From contig DIXF01000017.1 in assembly GCA_002448235.1 (NCBI GenBank), forward strand, positions 228,146-292,145: a stretch of DNA of 64,000 nucleotides. Direction: 5' to 3'. The stretch comes from Syntrophaceae bacterium UBA6087 (GTDB lineage Bacteria; Desulfobacterota; Desulfomonilia; UBA1062). The notes below the pieces were generated by a model. It was given only the letters and a program-made list of their open reading frames with translations. It was not told the DNA's origin and searched no databases. The position numbers were made by a program, and so were the translations under genes. Positions 1 through 8,868 of this stretch are shown piece after piece (position 1 is the stretch's first letter; each line of letters opens with the position of its first letter).

Positions 1-49
1 CCTGCAGGCGGCAATCGATTTATGGCTCGTTTTCGTGTATCATTTTCTC

Positions 50-427
50 ATGATGAATTTAAGCGATAAGGAGTTCGCCAGGATCGCCGCCCGCGTGCTC
101 GACCGGATACCCGATGAGATCATGCAGCAGGTAAGCAATGTCGCCATTACCGTGGAGGACAGGCCGTGGCCCGAGCTGCTCGAAGACATGGGCCTGCCTG
201 AAGACGAGCCTCTCCTCGGCCTTTACACCGGCACATCGCTCCCCGACCGGTCGATCACCTGGCCTTCGGTGTATCCCGACACTATCATCCTGTTCAAGGA
301 GCCCCTTCTTGAGATGTGCAGCGATGTGACCGAGCTCGAGGAGGAGATCGAGATAACGATCGTGCACGAGATCGCCCACTACTTCGGCATCGGCGAGGAA
401 AGGCTCGTCGAGCTGGGATATGGATGA
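50..427 (+). CDS. Zincin-like metallopeptidase (PF06262-type)
   Basis: Short protein of about 125 residues with a zinc-protease signature HEIAH close to its C-terminus (about residue 107), followed by FGIGEERL. Size and the C-terminal HExxH fit the small zincin-like metallopeptidase family PF06262 (DUF1025), cytosolic proteins of unknown substrate. No signal peptide or membrane segment is seen. The start is uncertain: ATG codons at 50 and 53 and a GTG at 35 are in frame and none has a clear ribosome binding site, so the extra N-terminal residues are optional. The gene stands alone at the window edge. Confidence 0.75.
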   Translation: MMNLSDKEFARIAARVLDRIPDEIMQQVSNVAITVEDRPWPELLEDMGLPEDEPLLGLYTGTSLPDRSITWPSVYPDTIILFKEPLLEMCSDVTELEEEIEITIVHEIAHYFGIGEERLVELGYG

Positions 428-505
428 GCTAAGGCAGGCCGTTTGACAGGGCAAGAGGCGAACCCCCTTTTTTTAGTGATAAATCAGCAATCAAGACCGC
501 TTACA

Positions 506-511
506 TATAAT
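506..511 (+). promoter_or_regulatory. Candidate -10 box upstream of the 85-residue orphan gene
   Basis: A perfect TATAAT lies about 100 bases before the ATG at 609. I see no good -35 hexamer 16-18 bases upstream, so this is a weak promoter call resting on the -10 alone. Confidence 0.3.
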
Positions 512-608
512 CATGCCCTCTCCTTCTTGAATATTTCCCGATAAACCCTACAAGAACTCTACCTTCTATCACCCAATGACAGGAGAAGATCATCAAGGAG
601 GTCAGACC

Positions 609-866
609 ATGTCGAAGATATTTAAAGAGATCTCAATAGATATGGATGTCAGATCCAGAACCGAAGTAGGAACGGAAAGGGATATCCGGACGGACAGCTA
701 TGAGATGGAAACCAAGGATTTTTCCGGAGGATATGAACTGGAGTCGCAGGACGTTATCGGGCAGGATATGGAAGAACTGAGCAGCAGCACCGATTCTTTA
801 CTCGAGCTCCCCTACCCGCCTCTGGAGATAGCCGATTATTTAAGCCACTATATTCCCCCCGCGTGA
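609..866 (+). CDS. Orphan acidic 85-residue protein
   Basis: I do not recognise this protein. The ATG at 609 is preceded by AAGGAG at 595-600 with ideal spacing; an in-frame ATG at 576 lacks such a site. The product is strongly acidic, with many Glu, Asp, Ser and Thr and no Cys. It has no signal peptide or membrane helix. It ends in a different style: a hydrophobic, Pro/Tyr-rich tail, LPYPPLEIADYLSHYIPPA. The acidic-leader/hydrophobic-tail layout resembles RiPP precursors, and a SPASM radical-SAM gene lies 1.8 kb downstream, but nothing proves a link. It could also be an ordinary small regulatory protein. Confidence 0.55.
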   Translation: MSKIFKEISIDMDVRSRTEVGTERDIRTDSYEMETKDFSGGYELESQDVIGQDMEELSSSTDSLLELPYPPLEIADYLSHYIPPA

Positions 867-976
867 ATGCTGTAAGGCGGCGGTTGAACGGGATGGATCA
901 GGTCCTGCTGTTTTTGACTGATCACCTGGATGATGCTACACGCAAGGCCTGATCCGGACCAGAAGAGTTGTACGTG

Positions 977-1558
977 TTACAGCTCTTTTTCTGAATCCTC
1001 GACCCAGTGGCCGTTGTCGAAATACACCCAATGGCCGTTTCTGACCGTGAAGTACCTGTTGTCGAGACGGCTCTTCCGGATGACCCTCGTAGGAGACTGA
1101 ACGGCGACCGAATGGGGCGGCATATCATCGTACACCACAGCGTTTGCCCCGATACGGCAGTTGTCGCCGACCTGAATATTGCCGATGATCCTGGCGCCCG
1201 TACCGATATAGACATTGTCACCGATCGTGGGGCTGCCCTCATCCCCGCTTCCCGGCAATGAATCCGATCCGATGGTGGTGTGCTGGAAGATCACGGGGTT
1301 GCGGCCGATCTTCGAGCCGCCGGAAATAAAGACACCATACGGTCCGTGGGGGAAGCACGGCTCCCCGGCAAACTGCGACTGCAGGCCGACATAGCTCCCA
1401 TACCAGGCAAAGTACTCGTCATACAGATACAGGAGCAGCCCTGAGGATCGTGCCTGGCACTGAAGGTGCCTCTTAAGATTCCATATTCCGCCATGCTTCT
1501 TCAGATAATACGCGAGAAAAACCGGCGAGCTCACTTTCAGCAGCATTCTCTTGATCAT
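977..1558 (-). CDS. Hexapeptide-repeat acyltransferase, serine acetyltransferase-like
   Basis: The 193-residue product has isoleucine-patch hexapeptide repeats (about residues 78-150: GSKIGRNPVIFQHTTIG, PTIGDNVYIGTGARIIGNI, VGDNCRIGANAVV), the left-handed beta-helix of acetyl-CoA-dependent acyltransferases. The order and the QHTTIG motif resemble CysE and sugar O-acetyltransferases. The N-terminal 75 residues are shorter than in true CysE and basic, so a sugar or small-molecule acyltransferase is as likely as serine acetylation. The C-terminal tail after the helix is unusual, with aromatic repeats GHWVYFDNGHWVEDSE. It is convergent with the orphan peptide and divergent from the UbiA gene. Confidence 0.75.
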   Translation of the reverse strand: MIKRMLLKVSSPVFLAYYLKKHGGIWNLKRHLQCQARSSGLLLYLYDEYFAWYGSYVGLQSQFAGEPCFPHGPYGVFISGGSKIGRNPVIFQHTTIGSDSLPGSGDEGSPTIGDNVYIGTGARIIGNIQVGDNCRIGANAVVYDDMPPHSVAVQSPTRVIRKSRLDNRYFTVRNGHWVYFDNGHWVEDSEKEL

Positions 1559-1790
1559 AACAAGCCTCTGCCGATACTGTTCGGAGAAATCCTGGGCAAA
1601 CTGGAATCGATGAGTGATCCTCTCCCTTGCCTGCTCGAATTTCCCCTGTCATTGACACAGCCGGCGTTATTTGCTAGCTCGCATTTACATATTGACATAT
1701 TCTGAAGGTCTTCGGGGCAGATACCCGGCACTCCAGGATGGCAGGGGCGGACCAGTGGCAGGGACACAGAATTCGAACCACACCAGTAGC

Positions 1791-2699
1791 GTGTTAAAAG
1801 GCTGGCTCATCATGACTCGCCCGCCCTTCCAGACCGTGGGCATCATGCCCTTTACCCTCGGTGCCGTACTCGCGTTGAAGACCACCGGCACGATTGACCT
1901 GCCCGTTTTCTGTTTGAGCCTTGCTGCCATCTGCCTCATCATGCTGACGACCTACGCGTCGGGGGAGTACTACGACCTCGAGGGCGACGTTCTATCGGCC
2001 GGTCTTGAAAGAAACCAGTTCTCCGGAGGGACCCAGGCCATTGTGCGAGGAATGCTCCCGCCACGGGTCGCGCTCGTTACCAGCTACCTCGCAGCAGGCG
2101 CTGCGATCGTCATCGGGCTCGTCCTCCAGTTCGGCTATCATACGGGGCCCTGGACCATCCCGCTCGGCGCCATAGGCCTGTTCTTCGGATTCTTCTATTC
2201 CACCAGGCCCATACGCATAGTGGAGCGCGGCTTCGGCGAGGTCGTCATCGGGTTCTGCTACGGATGGCTGCCGGTGGCAACCGCCTATTATCTCCAGACC
2301 TCCCGCTGCGACCCGATGGTTCACTGGATGAGCATCCCCATTGCGATCACCATCTTCAACGTGATCCTCATCAACGAGTTCCCCGACTACCCGGCGGATA
2401 TCGCAACGGCAAAGAGAAACCTTGTGGTGCGCTTCGGCAAAAAGCCCATGTCCCTTCTCTTTGCGCTGGCGCAAATGGGCGCGGTGCTCTGCTTCCCCCT
2501 TCCCATGCTGGCGGGTGCTCCGCCGATCATCTGGGCCTTCTTTCCCTTCGTAGCCCTCATCGGTCTGTATCCGGCCCGGGGAATGGCAACGGAGGGGTAT
2601 AAGGACAGGACCAAGCTCGAACGGATGTGCGCAGCGACCATAGCAACGAACCTCATCATCCCTGCCTTCTATATCGCAGGGCTTGTGCTGAAGGGATGA
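1791..2699 (+). CDS. UbiA-family prenyltransferase (MenA-like)
   Basis: Integral membrane protein of about 302 residues with 8-9 hydrophobic helices. The WLIMTRPPF start of helix 1 is typical of UbiA enzymes. The first Asp-rich motif is GEYYDLEGD and the second is DYPADIATAKRN; these bind Mg-prenyl diphosphate. The general reaction is prenylation of an aromatic or similar acceptor at the membrane, as in menaquinone or ubiquinone synthesis. The first motif lacks the usual Asn-Asp, so the acceptor is uncertain. The start is ambiguous: GTG at 1791 gives a family-sized N-terminus, while GTG 1755 and ATG 1812 are alternatives. Its stop lies 4 bases before the radical-SAM gene, so the two are co-transcribed. 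Confidence 0.8.
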   Translation: MLKGWLIMTRPPFQTVGIMPFTLGAVLALKTTGTIDLPVFCLSLAAICLIMLTTYASGEYYDLEGDVLSAGLERNQFSGGTQAIVRGMLPPRVALVTSYLAAGAAIVIGLVLQFGYHTGPWTIPLGAIGLFFGFFYSTRPIRIVERGFGEVVIGFCYGWLPVATAYYLQTSRCDPMVHWMSIPIAITIFNVILINEFPDYPADIATAKRNLVVRFGKKPMSLLFALAQMGAVLCFPLPMLAGAPPIIWAFFPFVALIGLYPARGMATEGYKDRTKLERMCAATIATNLIIPAFYIAGLVLKG

Positions 2700-2703
2700 C
2701 AAC

Positions 2704-3978
2704 ATGAAAATCAGCGAGATGGCAAACTGGCCCCTGAAACAGATCTTCTGGCCGCCCAGCCTGGTGATGCGCCAACTGGGCAGCGCCCTGCTCTTTTCCC
2801 ACATGATCAAGTGGAAGCAGTTCCCCAAATGGATGTACCGGCACGGGCTCAACTCTCTGCCCATCGCGGCAGGCTCCATCGGCATGGGCTGCATCGGGTT
2901 CCCGGCCCACCCGGCATGGGAGGTCACCTCGGCCTGCAACCTGAAGTGCATCCACTGCCATGCCGTGGCGAACACGCCCGGCAAGGACGAGCTCAATACC
3001 GATGAGGCCAAGAAATTCATCGATGAGCTCGCCCGGGTGGACGAGTTCCGCATGCTGGTCTACACCGGCGGCGAGCCCCTGGTCCGTTCCGACATCTTCG
3101 AACTCATGGAGCATGCGAAAAAGGCCGGACTGATCAACGTCATCGCCACCAACGGCACCCTGATCACCGAAGAGGTGGCCTGCCGGCTCAAGGAGGTAGG
3201 CCTTGCCACGGCAGCGGTGAGCCTCGACTCCTGGCGCGAAGAGGTGCACGACTATGTGCGCAACAAGCCCAATGCCTTTGAGCTCGCCATGCGGGGCATC
3301 CGGGCCTTGAAAAAGGCGGGCATCCCGCTTCAGATAAACTGCACGGCAATGCAGTACAACATCCACGACTTAAGCGAACTCGTGGATCTCGCCGACGACC
3401 TGGGCTCGGGCATCATGCTCATGTACCAGCTCGTGCCCGTAGGCAGGGGCGAGACCATCAAGGACGCCACGCTCAAGATCAACGAGAACGAGCGCCTGCT
3501 CAAATTCCTCGCGAAAAAGCAGCAGGACGTCTCCACCATCATCGAGCCGGTGGCAGGCCCCCAGTACTGGCCCTACCTCATGGAGCTCTCGGGCAAGACA
3601 GGCGGCATCTGGATGAGGATGGCAAAAGAGGTCTTCCACGGCTGCTCGGCGGGCAGAGGGTTCGTCTACATCAAGTCGAACGGCGACGTGTGGCCCTGCC
3701 CCTTCGTGGAGGTCAATGCGGGCAACGTCCGCAACCGCCCCTTTGACGAAATATGGCGGAACAGTTCGGTGTTCGAGAACCTGCGCAACCGCGAAAGCAC
3801 GCTCAAGGGCAAGTGCGGCGAATGCGACTACAGGACTATCTGCGGCGGCTGCCGAGGACGTTCCATGGCCTATTCAGGAGATTACTTAAGCGAAGACCCG
3901 TCGTGCTTCCTCCGCACCGAATCCGAAATCCTGCGCCCCTGCGAGATGCCCGACCAAAAGATTGCCGCCACGGGATAG
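2704..3978 (+). CDS. Radical SAM / SPASM domain enzyme (NirJ/AhbC-D-like)
   Basis: 424 residues. The CxxxCxxC motif CNLKCIHC (Cys78, 82, 85) binds the SAM-cleaving [4Fe-4S] cluster, and YTGGEPL is the SAM-binding GGE motif. The C-terminal third is a Cys-rich SPASM domain (CSAGRGF, WPCPF, KCGECDYRTICGGCRG, DPSC) that should hold auxiliary clusters. Overall layout matches the NirJ/AhbC/AhbD/PqqE superfamily, which modifies tetrapyrrole side chains or peptides. The N-terminus has an extra segment of about 70 residues before the core barrel, hydrophobic and aromatic, possibly a membrane-contact or substrate domain. Tight coupling to the UbiA gene suggests one pathway making a prenylated molecule; the substrate is not deducible. 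Confidence 0.85.
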   Translation: MKISEMANWPLKQIFWPPSLVMRQLGSALLFSHMIKWKQFPKWMYRHGLNSLPIAAGSIGMGCIGFPAHPAWEVTSACNLKCIHCHAVANTPGKDELNTDEAKKFIDELARVDEFRMLVYTGGEPLVRSDIFELMEHAKKAGLINVIATNGTLITEEVACRLKEVGLATAAVSLDSWREEVHDYVRNKPNAFELAMRGIRALKKAGIPLQINCTAMQYNIHDLSELVDLADDLGSGIMLMYQLVPVGRGETIKDATLKINENERLLKFLAKKQQDVSTIIEPVAGPQYWPYLMELSGKTGGIWMRMAKEVFHGCSAGRGFVYIKSNGDVWPCPFVEVNAGNVRNRPFDEIWRNSSVFENLRNRESTLKGKCGECDYRTICGGCRGRSMAYSGDYLSEDPSCFLRTESEILRPCEMPDQKIAATG

Positions 3979-4038
3979 TCGAGGCGGTAGCCCTGCGCAT
4001 CGCCTCAAGCGGTCAGGTTTGGGAGAGAGTTCTTCTCG

Positions 4039-4061
4039 TGAGGCGTGCTAGGAGTGCCTCA
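4039..4061 (+). terminator. Weak terminator-like hairpin after the radical-SAM gene
   Basis: TGAGGC and GCCTCA form a 6-bp stem around an 11-base loop, followed on the plus strand by a short TTTT run at 4064-4067. It overlaps the 3' end of the convergent GNAT gene. Weak stem and short T-run make this tentative. Confidence 0.35.
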
Positions 4062-4497
4062 GACTTTTCGTGAATCTGATGCCCGTGTCGCGATAGCCGT
4101 TACGGCGGTAGAACTCGTGAGACCCTTTCCGGTGACTGCTGCTGGTGAGGACGATCATCAAGGCACCCTGCTGCGCCAGCCAGGTTTCCATCTTGTCGAT
4201 CAGCAGCTTTCCGATCCTCTGTCCGCGCCACTTTTCATCCACCACGAGCGCCGTGACCCTTCCGTATATCCCGGAGGTTTCCAGTGAATATCCCATATAG
4301 GCGCCGACCAGCCCCACGACATCACCATCGATCTCTGCGACAAAGGTCCTGTACTGGGGCAACGAGGACAGGGTCCTGACCCTCCCCGACATCTCTTCGG
4401 GTGAAGCCGGGTATCCCATCTGGGAAATGAGCGAGGCAAGGGCAGATGCATCGTGGTCCCCTGCCTCTCGTATGATATATCCGTTTTCAGCCGTCAT
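4048..4497 (-). CDS. GNAT-family N-acetyltransferase
   Basis: 149 residues with a single GNAT fold. Motif A is VTALVVDEKWRGQRIGKLLI, where RGQRIG is the acetyl-CoA pyrophosphate loop, and motif B is FYRRNGYRDTGIRFTKSL near the end. The starting strand YIIREAGDHDASAL is standard for the family. The substrate cannot be told from sequence. The gene is convergent with the radical-SAM gene. Confidence 0.85.
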   Translation of the reverse strand: MTAENGYIIREAGDHDASALASLISQMGYPASPEEMSGRVRTLSSLPQYRTFVAEIDGDVVGLVGAYMGYSLETSGIYGRVTALVVDEKWRGQRIGKLLIDKMETWLAQQGALMIVLTSSSHRKGSHEFYRRNGYRDTGIRFTKSLRHS

Positions 4498-4737
4498 GTC
4501 GTCCAGTCTGCTTGATTATCTACATAATGAATAATGCCGTGCTGAAGGGGTAAATCAAATCATAAAACAACAGCCTGGGAGTCTTGCCTTGTACACGTCC
4601 GGCCAATACAAGGATATTTTCGACGTACCGACAACGAAAAAGGATATACACCTCACCCTGCCCGATGCCCTGTCCGGACAGAAATCACCGGGCGGATAAA
4701 CAGGGTGAATACGCTGATTCCGGGGCAGCCAATGCCA

Positions 4738-5823
4738 TCAACTCGGGCGGGCTTCCAGTCTCCTGACCTTTGTCCGGATCGAACCGCTGAGCACGCTTTC
4801 CATAAAGTCATCTGCCAGCCTCTTCCCCATTGAGGTCGATTCCTTCCAGAAGGTTATCCGCTCGCTATCGCGCCCGTCAAAAGTTTTGAAATCGGCCCTG
4901 TCCGGGATGCGGCCGAATGGGAGACGCGAGACGAATTCCGGCGACGGAACCAGCATGAGCATGTCCTTCATGTGCTCTGGGTCGGCACTGCGCCTGCGGA
5001 TATTCTTGTCGAACCATCCGGGGATGAGCCTGGTTGCAAAATGCGGGTAGAGGATGACGCCCTTCTCATTCTTCGGGGAGAACGATGCGGGATGGTAGTC
5101 GAGGATGCCGCCGTCCCGGTAGACACCGGCCACTGCTCCCGCTATGTCGCGTATCCCCCCCATGACCAGAGGGATAGAGCTGGTGGCAAGCAGGGCATGA
5201 CGGAAGTTTTCGTCATCCAGAGGCACTCTCTGGATGGGAAACTCGCTTTTCTGAAAAAAGTCCGGATTCTCCCGCGGATCGTAGAAGAACGCCCGCTCGA
5301 AAAATATCGAGAGAAACTTGCGGCTGACCCTGTTGAGCAGAAACGCCATGGCGAGCCCGAGGAACTGGACCGAGATCTTTTCCGACCCGGTAACGCCTCT
5401 GCATCTCACCGCGGTCAGATTGAAGCGCATCACGGGATGGTTGAGAATTTCCGCTATACGATCCTTGGGGAAACATGCATCCAGTATCTTGCGGCATTCC
5501 TCCCTCACCCTCTTCGGGGTGACGCGGCCGTTGTACTGCTGGTGTATGTATGCATTTGCAAGGGCGTCGATCGCCGATACCGGGTCGCTCAAGGTAGCGG
5601 AGGCAAGCTTCCATGAACCGATGGAGGTGCCGTACAAAAGCAGCGGTTTTACGCGGTCTTTAAACCACTGGCTGAAGATGATCTTGTCGAGCTCGGAGAT
5701 AACCAGCCACTTGGCCGCCCCTGCGGCGCCTGCCACCACCGAGACATCCTCGGGCGAGAGCCCTCCGTCGCGAATCCGCTCAAACGCGTTTTTCCCGGCA
5801 AGAAACAACAGATCATCGTTCAT
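4738..5823 (-). CDS. Patatin-like phospholipase/acyl hydrolase
   Basis: 361 residues with the patatin catalytic dyad. The nucleophile elbow GTSIGSW puts Ser67 in a GxSxG motif, and Asp237 lies in YRDGGILDYH, the DGG motif. The glycine-rich AGAAGAAKW near residue 31 takes the oxyanion-hole position. Such enzymes hydrolyse acyl esters of phospholipids or other lipids. I see no signal peptide, so it is probably cytosolic or membrane-peripheral. The ATG at 5823 has GGAGG a few bases upstream. A 39-codon reading frame ends 6 bases before it. Confidence 0.8.
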   Translation of the reverse strand: MNDDLLFLAGKNAFERIRDGGLSPEDVSVVAGAAGAAKWLVISELDKIIFSQWFKDRVKPLLLYGTSIGSWKLASATLSDPVSAIDALANAYIHQQYNGRVTPKRVREECRKILDACFPKDRIAEILNHPVMRFNLTAVRCRGVTGSEKISVQFLGLAMAFLLNRVSRKFLSIFFERAFFYDPRENPDFFQKSEFPIQRVPLDDENFRHALLATSSIPLVMGGIRDIAGAVAGVYRDGGILDYHPASFSPKNEKGVILYPHFATRLIPGWFDKNIRRRSADPEHMKDMLMLVPSPEFVSRLPFGRIPDRADFKTFDGRDSERITFWKESTSMGKRLADDFMESVLSGSIRTKVRRLEARPS

Positions 5824-6143
5824 TACCCTCTATCCTCCAACCGTAGTTTCAAGAAGTGGCTTGCACAGACCCGCCCTCTCAACATCCGTCCAGAGTACTC
5901 CGTTCGGATTGGCGAACGCCCCGGCAATCATGATGACACTGGTCAGCATGCGGTTCTCTATATCCTATTTCGCGGACATCCTGAGTAAAACATTTGTAAA
6001 AAAAGGTGATTGCAGCATAAGGCGGTCTTTGACATATTTTCTCGATAAACCTGACTTGCCGGTTATGAATTGATATTTTCCCTGAAAGCTACTAAGCTAC
6101 TGCCCCAGGTTCACAACAGCTTACCACATCCGGGAGGTACAAC
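5824..6143. other. Intergenic stretch between divergent patatin and TIG-protein genes
   Basis: 320 bases between divergent starts, so promoters for both genes should lie here. On the minus strand, 5830-5949 is an open frame of 39 codons starting ATG and ending 6 bases before the patatin start. It could be a short leader peptide or chance. On the plus strand a TTGACA occurs at 6029-6034 without a matching -10. GGGAGG at 6130-6135 is the ribosome binding site of the downstream gene. Confidence 0.4.
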
Positions 6144-7703
6144 ATGATAAGCAGAAGGCCTGTGCATCCTTTTGCAAAGGCGTTATTCTTCGTTCTCTTT
6201 CTGGCCTTCTCCGCCGCATCCTATGGCATCGACCAGGGCGTCCATGCACCGGTAGTAAGAACGGACCGGCCCATGTTAAACGCACCGTCGAAGGTCACAC
6301 CGAACACGCCTGGCATGGTGCCTCCCGGGCCTGTCCGCCCCTCATCAGGGCTGGGATGCATCATGGAATCGGTCTCACCGGCGGCAGCAGAAACGGGCGA
6401 TGCGGTGACCATAACGGGGAGAGGGCTCGGCACCGGGTGTTCGGTATTTTTTAATAATCCGTCTGGTGGAGCGTATGCGACCAATGTCCAGATCATCGAC
6501 TCCCTGCACATGAGAGTCGTTGTGCCTGTCATGCCTTCCGGGAAAGGGACCGTTGCGATACGAGACAGGAGCAATCCCATGGTGAACAACAACTCCACGG
6601 CAAGCATCCTGCCCTTTGAAGTGAAAGCCTCAGTCGCTGTCCTGCAGAGCGTTACACCCGGTCAGTCCACGCCAGGCCCGAAGATCATGCTGATCGGTTC
6701 GAACCTTCGACAGGGCGAGCCATACAAGGCCCATTTCATCACGTCACAAGGCAAAAGGATCGAGGCGCCTCTCGAATGGGTAAACATAACGACTTTCAGG
6801 GTCACCGTGCCTGACCCGGCCAAGGTAACGGGATATCAGGACACGATGCAGAACGCCAACACGTTCTATGTGACCCGGGGAAGCACACCGAGCAACCGGC
6901 TGCCCTTCAAGATCCTACCGGCGCAAAAATGTGCGGTGAAAAGCATCTACCCGTCCATAGGCAATGCAAAAGAGCATGTCTGGTTATCCGGCGACAGCCT
7001 GAGCCCCGCCTGTGAGGTGACGTTCTACACTGCAACCGGCCAGCCCTATCCGTGCACGCAAAAGTATCAGAGTTCCAGCGGCAAGCTCGAGGTGGTCATA
7101 CCCGACATGCCGGGAAGCAAAGGCTCGGTCTCGACGAGAGAGGCAGGTTCACCCCAGGCGGCTGCCACGATTCCTTACGAGGTAAGGGGCACGGCTCCTC
7201 TCCTGGCAACCAGGGTAGATGTGAGTTACCTTCAGGGAACAGGGACGAAAATCATGGGTTCTGCCTATGCCAAGACATACATCGGTACCGGACCCACATC
7301 GGCCCCCGCACAGTATCCTTTCCAGTGCCTGGGAAGTTGGTCTGTCTGCAAGAATGGCGATGTGTACACCTACGAATATACCATCTGGATGACCGAGTTC
7401 GTTACCACGGTGAGGGTTCTGAACCGGATACGCCTCATATGGCCCGACCTCGATAATCCGGCCCTGAAGTATGGGACCGTGAGCACCTCGGCAAAACTTA
7501 CCCCCGAACTCGCGCACAAGGTCGTCACTACGTCCGAGCACAGGCTGGAGATAGATTTCTGGACGAACCGGGGAGGCTTAAGCACAAAGACGATGTCTGT
7601 TTATCTTCAATCGAAGAAACCGCCGGTGACGGGATCTGTGGAAACATTCGATAATTACGGCCAGGCCTGCATCATGAACGACGCCATGGTCCCTGCGCCG
7701 TAA
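6144..7703 (+). CDS. Secreted protein with IPT/TIG-like repeats
   Basis: 519 residues. A signal peptide covers about residues 1-28 (a FAKALFFVLFLAFSAASYG core) and is followed by a Pro-rich linker of about 40 residues. Three immunoglobulin-like TIG modules follow, each opening with a phrase such as SVSPAAAETGDAVTITGRGLG, SVTPGQSTPGPKIMLIGSNL or SIYPSIGNAKEHVWLSGDSL. The C-terminal part (from about residue 355) is a separate beta-rich domain with paired Cys and no recognisable family. TIG repeats usually mediate binding outside the cell. No sorting signal or lipobox is seen, so it is predicted periplasmic or secreted. Monocistronic; strong GGGAGG ribosome binding site. Confidence 0.7.
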   Translation: MISRRPVHPFAKALFFVLFLAFSAASYGIDQGVHAPVVRTDRPMLNAPSKVTPNTPGMVPPGPVRPSSGLGCIMESVSPAAAETGDAVTITGRGLGTGCSVFFNNPSGGAYATNVQIIDSLHMRVVVPVMPSGKGTVAIRDRSNPMVNNNSTASILPFEVKASVAVLQSVTPGQSTPGPKIMLIGSNLRQGEPYKAHFITSQGKRIEAPLEWVNITTFRVTVPDPAKVTGYQDTMQNANTFYVTRGSTPSNRLPFKILPAQKCAVKSIYPSIGNAKEHVWLSGDSLSPACEVTFYTATGQPYPCTQKYQSSSGKLEVVIPDMPGSKGSVSTREAGSPQAAATIPYEVRGTAPLLATRVDVSYLQGTGTKIMGSAYAKTYIGTGPTSAPAQYPFQCLGSWSVCKNGDVYTYEYTIWMTEFVTTVRVLNRIRLIWPDLDNPALKYGTVSTSAKLTPELAHKVVTTSEHRLEIDFWTNRGGLSTKTMSVYLQSKKPPVTGSVETFDNYGQACIMNDAMVPAP

Positions 7704-7726
7704 GAGGAGAGGGAATATCTAAAGAT

Positions 7727-8854
7727 TCAATCAACCCGGCTTTGTTTTTCGCCTGAACAGCTTTTTCTGAGCCTGTCCCATTCTTCCCTTTTCGGGAGAG
7801 GGCGGTACTTTCCGAAGGGCTTATCGCCAGAATCAGCCAGCTGTCTCAATTTGAGGGTCCGCTGTCTCATGTCGGGGTGCGTAGAGACATATTGCAGTAT
7901 CCCGGGTGCAGTATTCTCGTCTTCGATCGTCTCGAAGAAACGGATCATTCCGCCGGGATCGACCCCTGCGGAAAGAATCATACGCATGCCTTCCCTGTCG
8001 GCCTCTTCTTCATCCTGGCGGCTGTAGCGAAGCCGCGCCAGCATGTGTGCAATCTTTACCCCGTAAACCATAGCGCCGGTAACGTCTCCTGTTACGGCGC
8101 TGATCATCAGACCGGTGGAAGAATCCTCGATTATCCTTTTCAGGGCGTGACGCTTCGTGATGTGCTGGATCTCATGAGCAATGACCCCGGCGAGTTCCTC
8201 AGGCGACCCGGTTCTTTCCAGGAGGCCGCTGAATATGATGATGTTCCCTCCCGGAAGCGCCACGGCATTCACCATGTCCGACTCCACAACATACACCCTG
8301 AATGGATAGGCTGCCGGCGTCCCCGCGGTAAGGACCTCCGTAATCCGGCTTATGGTTTCATTGAGCTCGGCGTCTTTGCATCGCGCTTCTTCAGGCGCTA
8401 ATGCCGAGAGGGTCGATTGGCCGAGGTTCCGTTCCCATTCCATCGGGATACGCGGGGCGACAAGGGCCGCCGCGAACGGAATCCCCCAGAAATAAAGGCA
8501 GAAGCCTGCGCCAAGGATGCCTGCGGCAGCATAGACGGTAAGCCTCCTGCGGAGGGAGCGGGTCGTCGGGTTGTGAAAATGCCGGGTAATGTCAGGTGAT
8601 AGCTCATGGAGGCTGTTCAGGAATTCCGGATCGTCGATGATAAGCACCTCGGGCATTTTGCCGCCGTGCTCCAGCCGCACAGGCTCCCTGCCATAGAAGC
8701 CCTGGGCTTGCCGGATCTCATGGTAAGGCCATACGAGATTTATGCCGCCGGCTGTACGGATCATCAGGCTGTCGTTCGTCAGCTCGACTGCTGCCGGTTT
8801 CTTTCCGGCGGTCTTCCCGTCCAGGTAATGTCCTTCCCACTTGAGCCTGATCAA
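7727..8854 (-). CDS. M48-family membrane metalloprotease
   Basis: 375 residues. Residues 1-95 are a cytosolic, mostly beta region. A membrane segment follows at about 105-132, then the M48 peptidase domain. The zinc motif HEIQH is at residues 227-231 and the third ligand region is EEEADREG around residue 284. VNAVALPGGNIIIFSGLL is the conserved strand before the catalytic helix. The family includes HtpX and BepA-type proteases that act on membrane or outer-membrane proteins. It follows the DUF898 gene by 14 bases, so they are co-transcribed, a pairing that suggests envelope quality control. Confidence 0.85.
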   Translation of the reverse strand: MIRLKWEGHYLDGKTAGKKPAAVELTNDSLMIRTAGGINLVWPYHEIRQAQGFYGREPVRLEHGGKMPEVLIIDDPEFLNSLHELSPDITRHFHNPTTRSLRRRLTVYAAAGILGAGFCLYFWGIPFAAALVAPRIPMEWERNLGQSTLSALAPEEARCKDAELNETISRITEVLTAGTPAAYPFRVYVVESDMVNAVALPGGNIIIFSGLLERTGSPEELAGVIAHEIQHITKRHALKRIIEDSSTGLMISAVTGDVTGAMVYGVKIAHMLARLRYSRQDEEEADREGMRMILSAGVDPGGMIRFFETIEDENTAPGILQYVSTHPDMRQRTLKLRQLADSGDKPFGKYRPLPKREEWDRLRKSCSGEKQSRVD

Positions 8855-8868
8855 GATGATTCTCCTCT

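Noticed and set aside
1992..3053. 353-codon minus-strand frame crossing two plus-strand genes
   Set aside because: It spans the UbiA and radical-SAM genes and has no recognisable domain.
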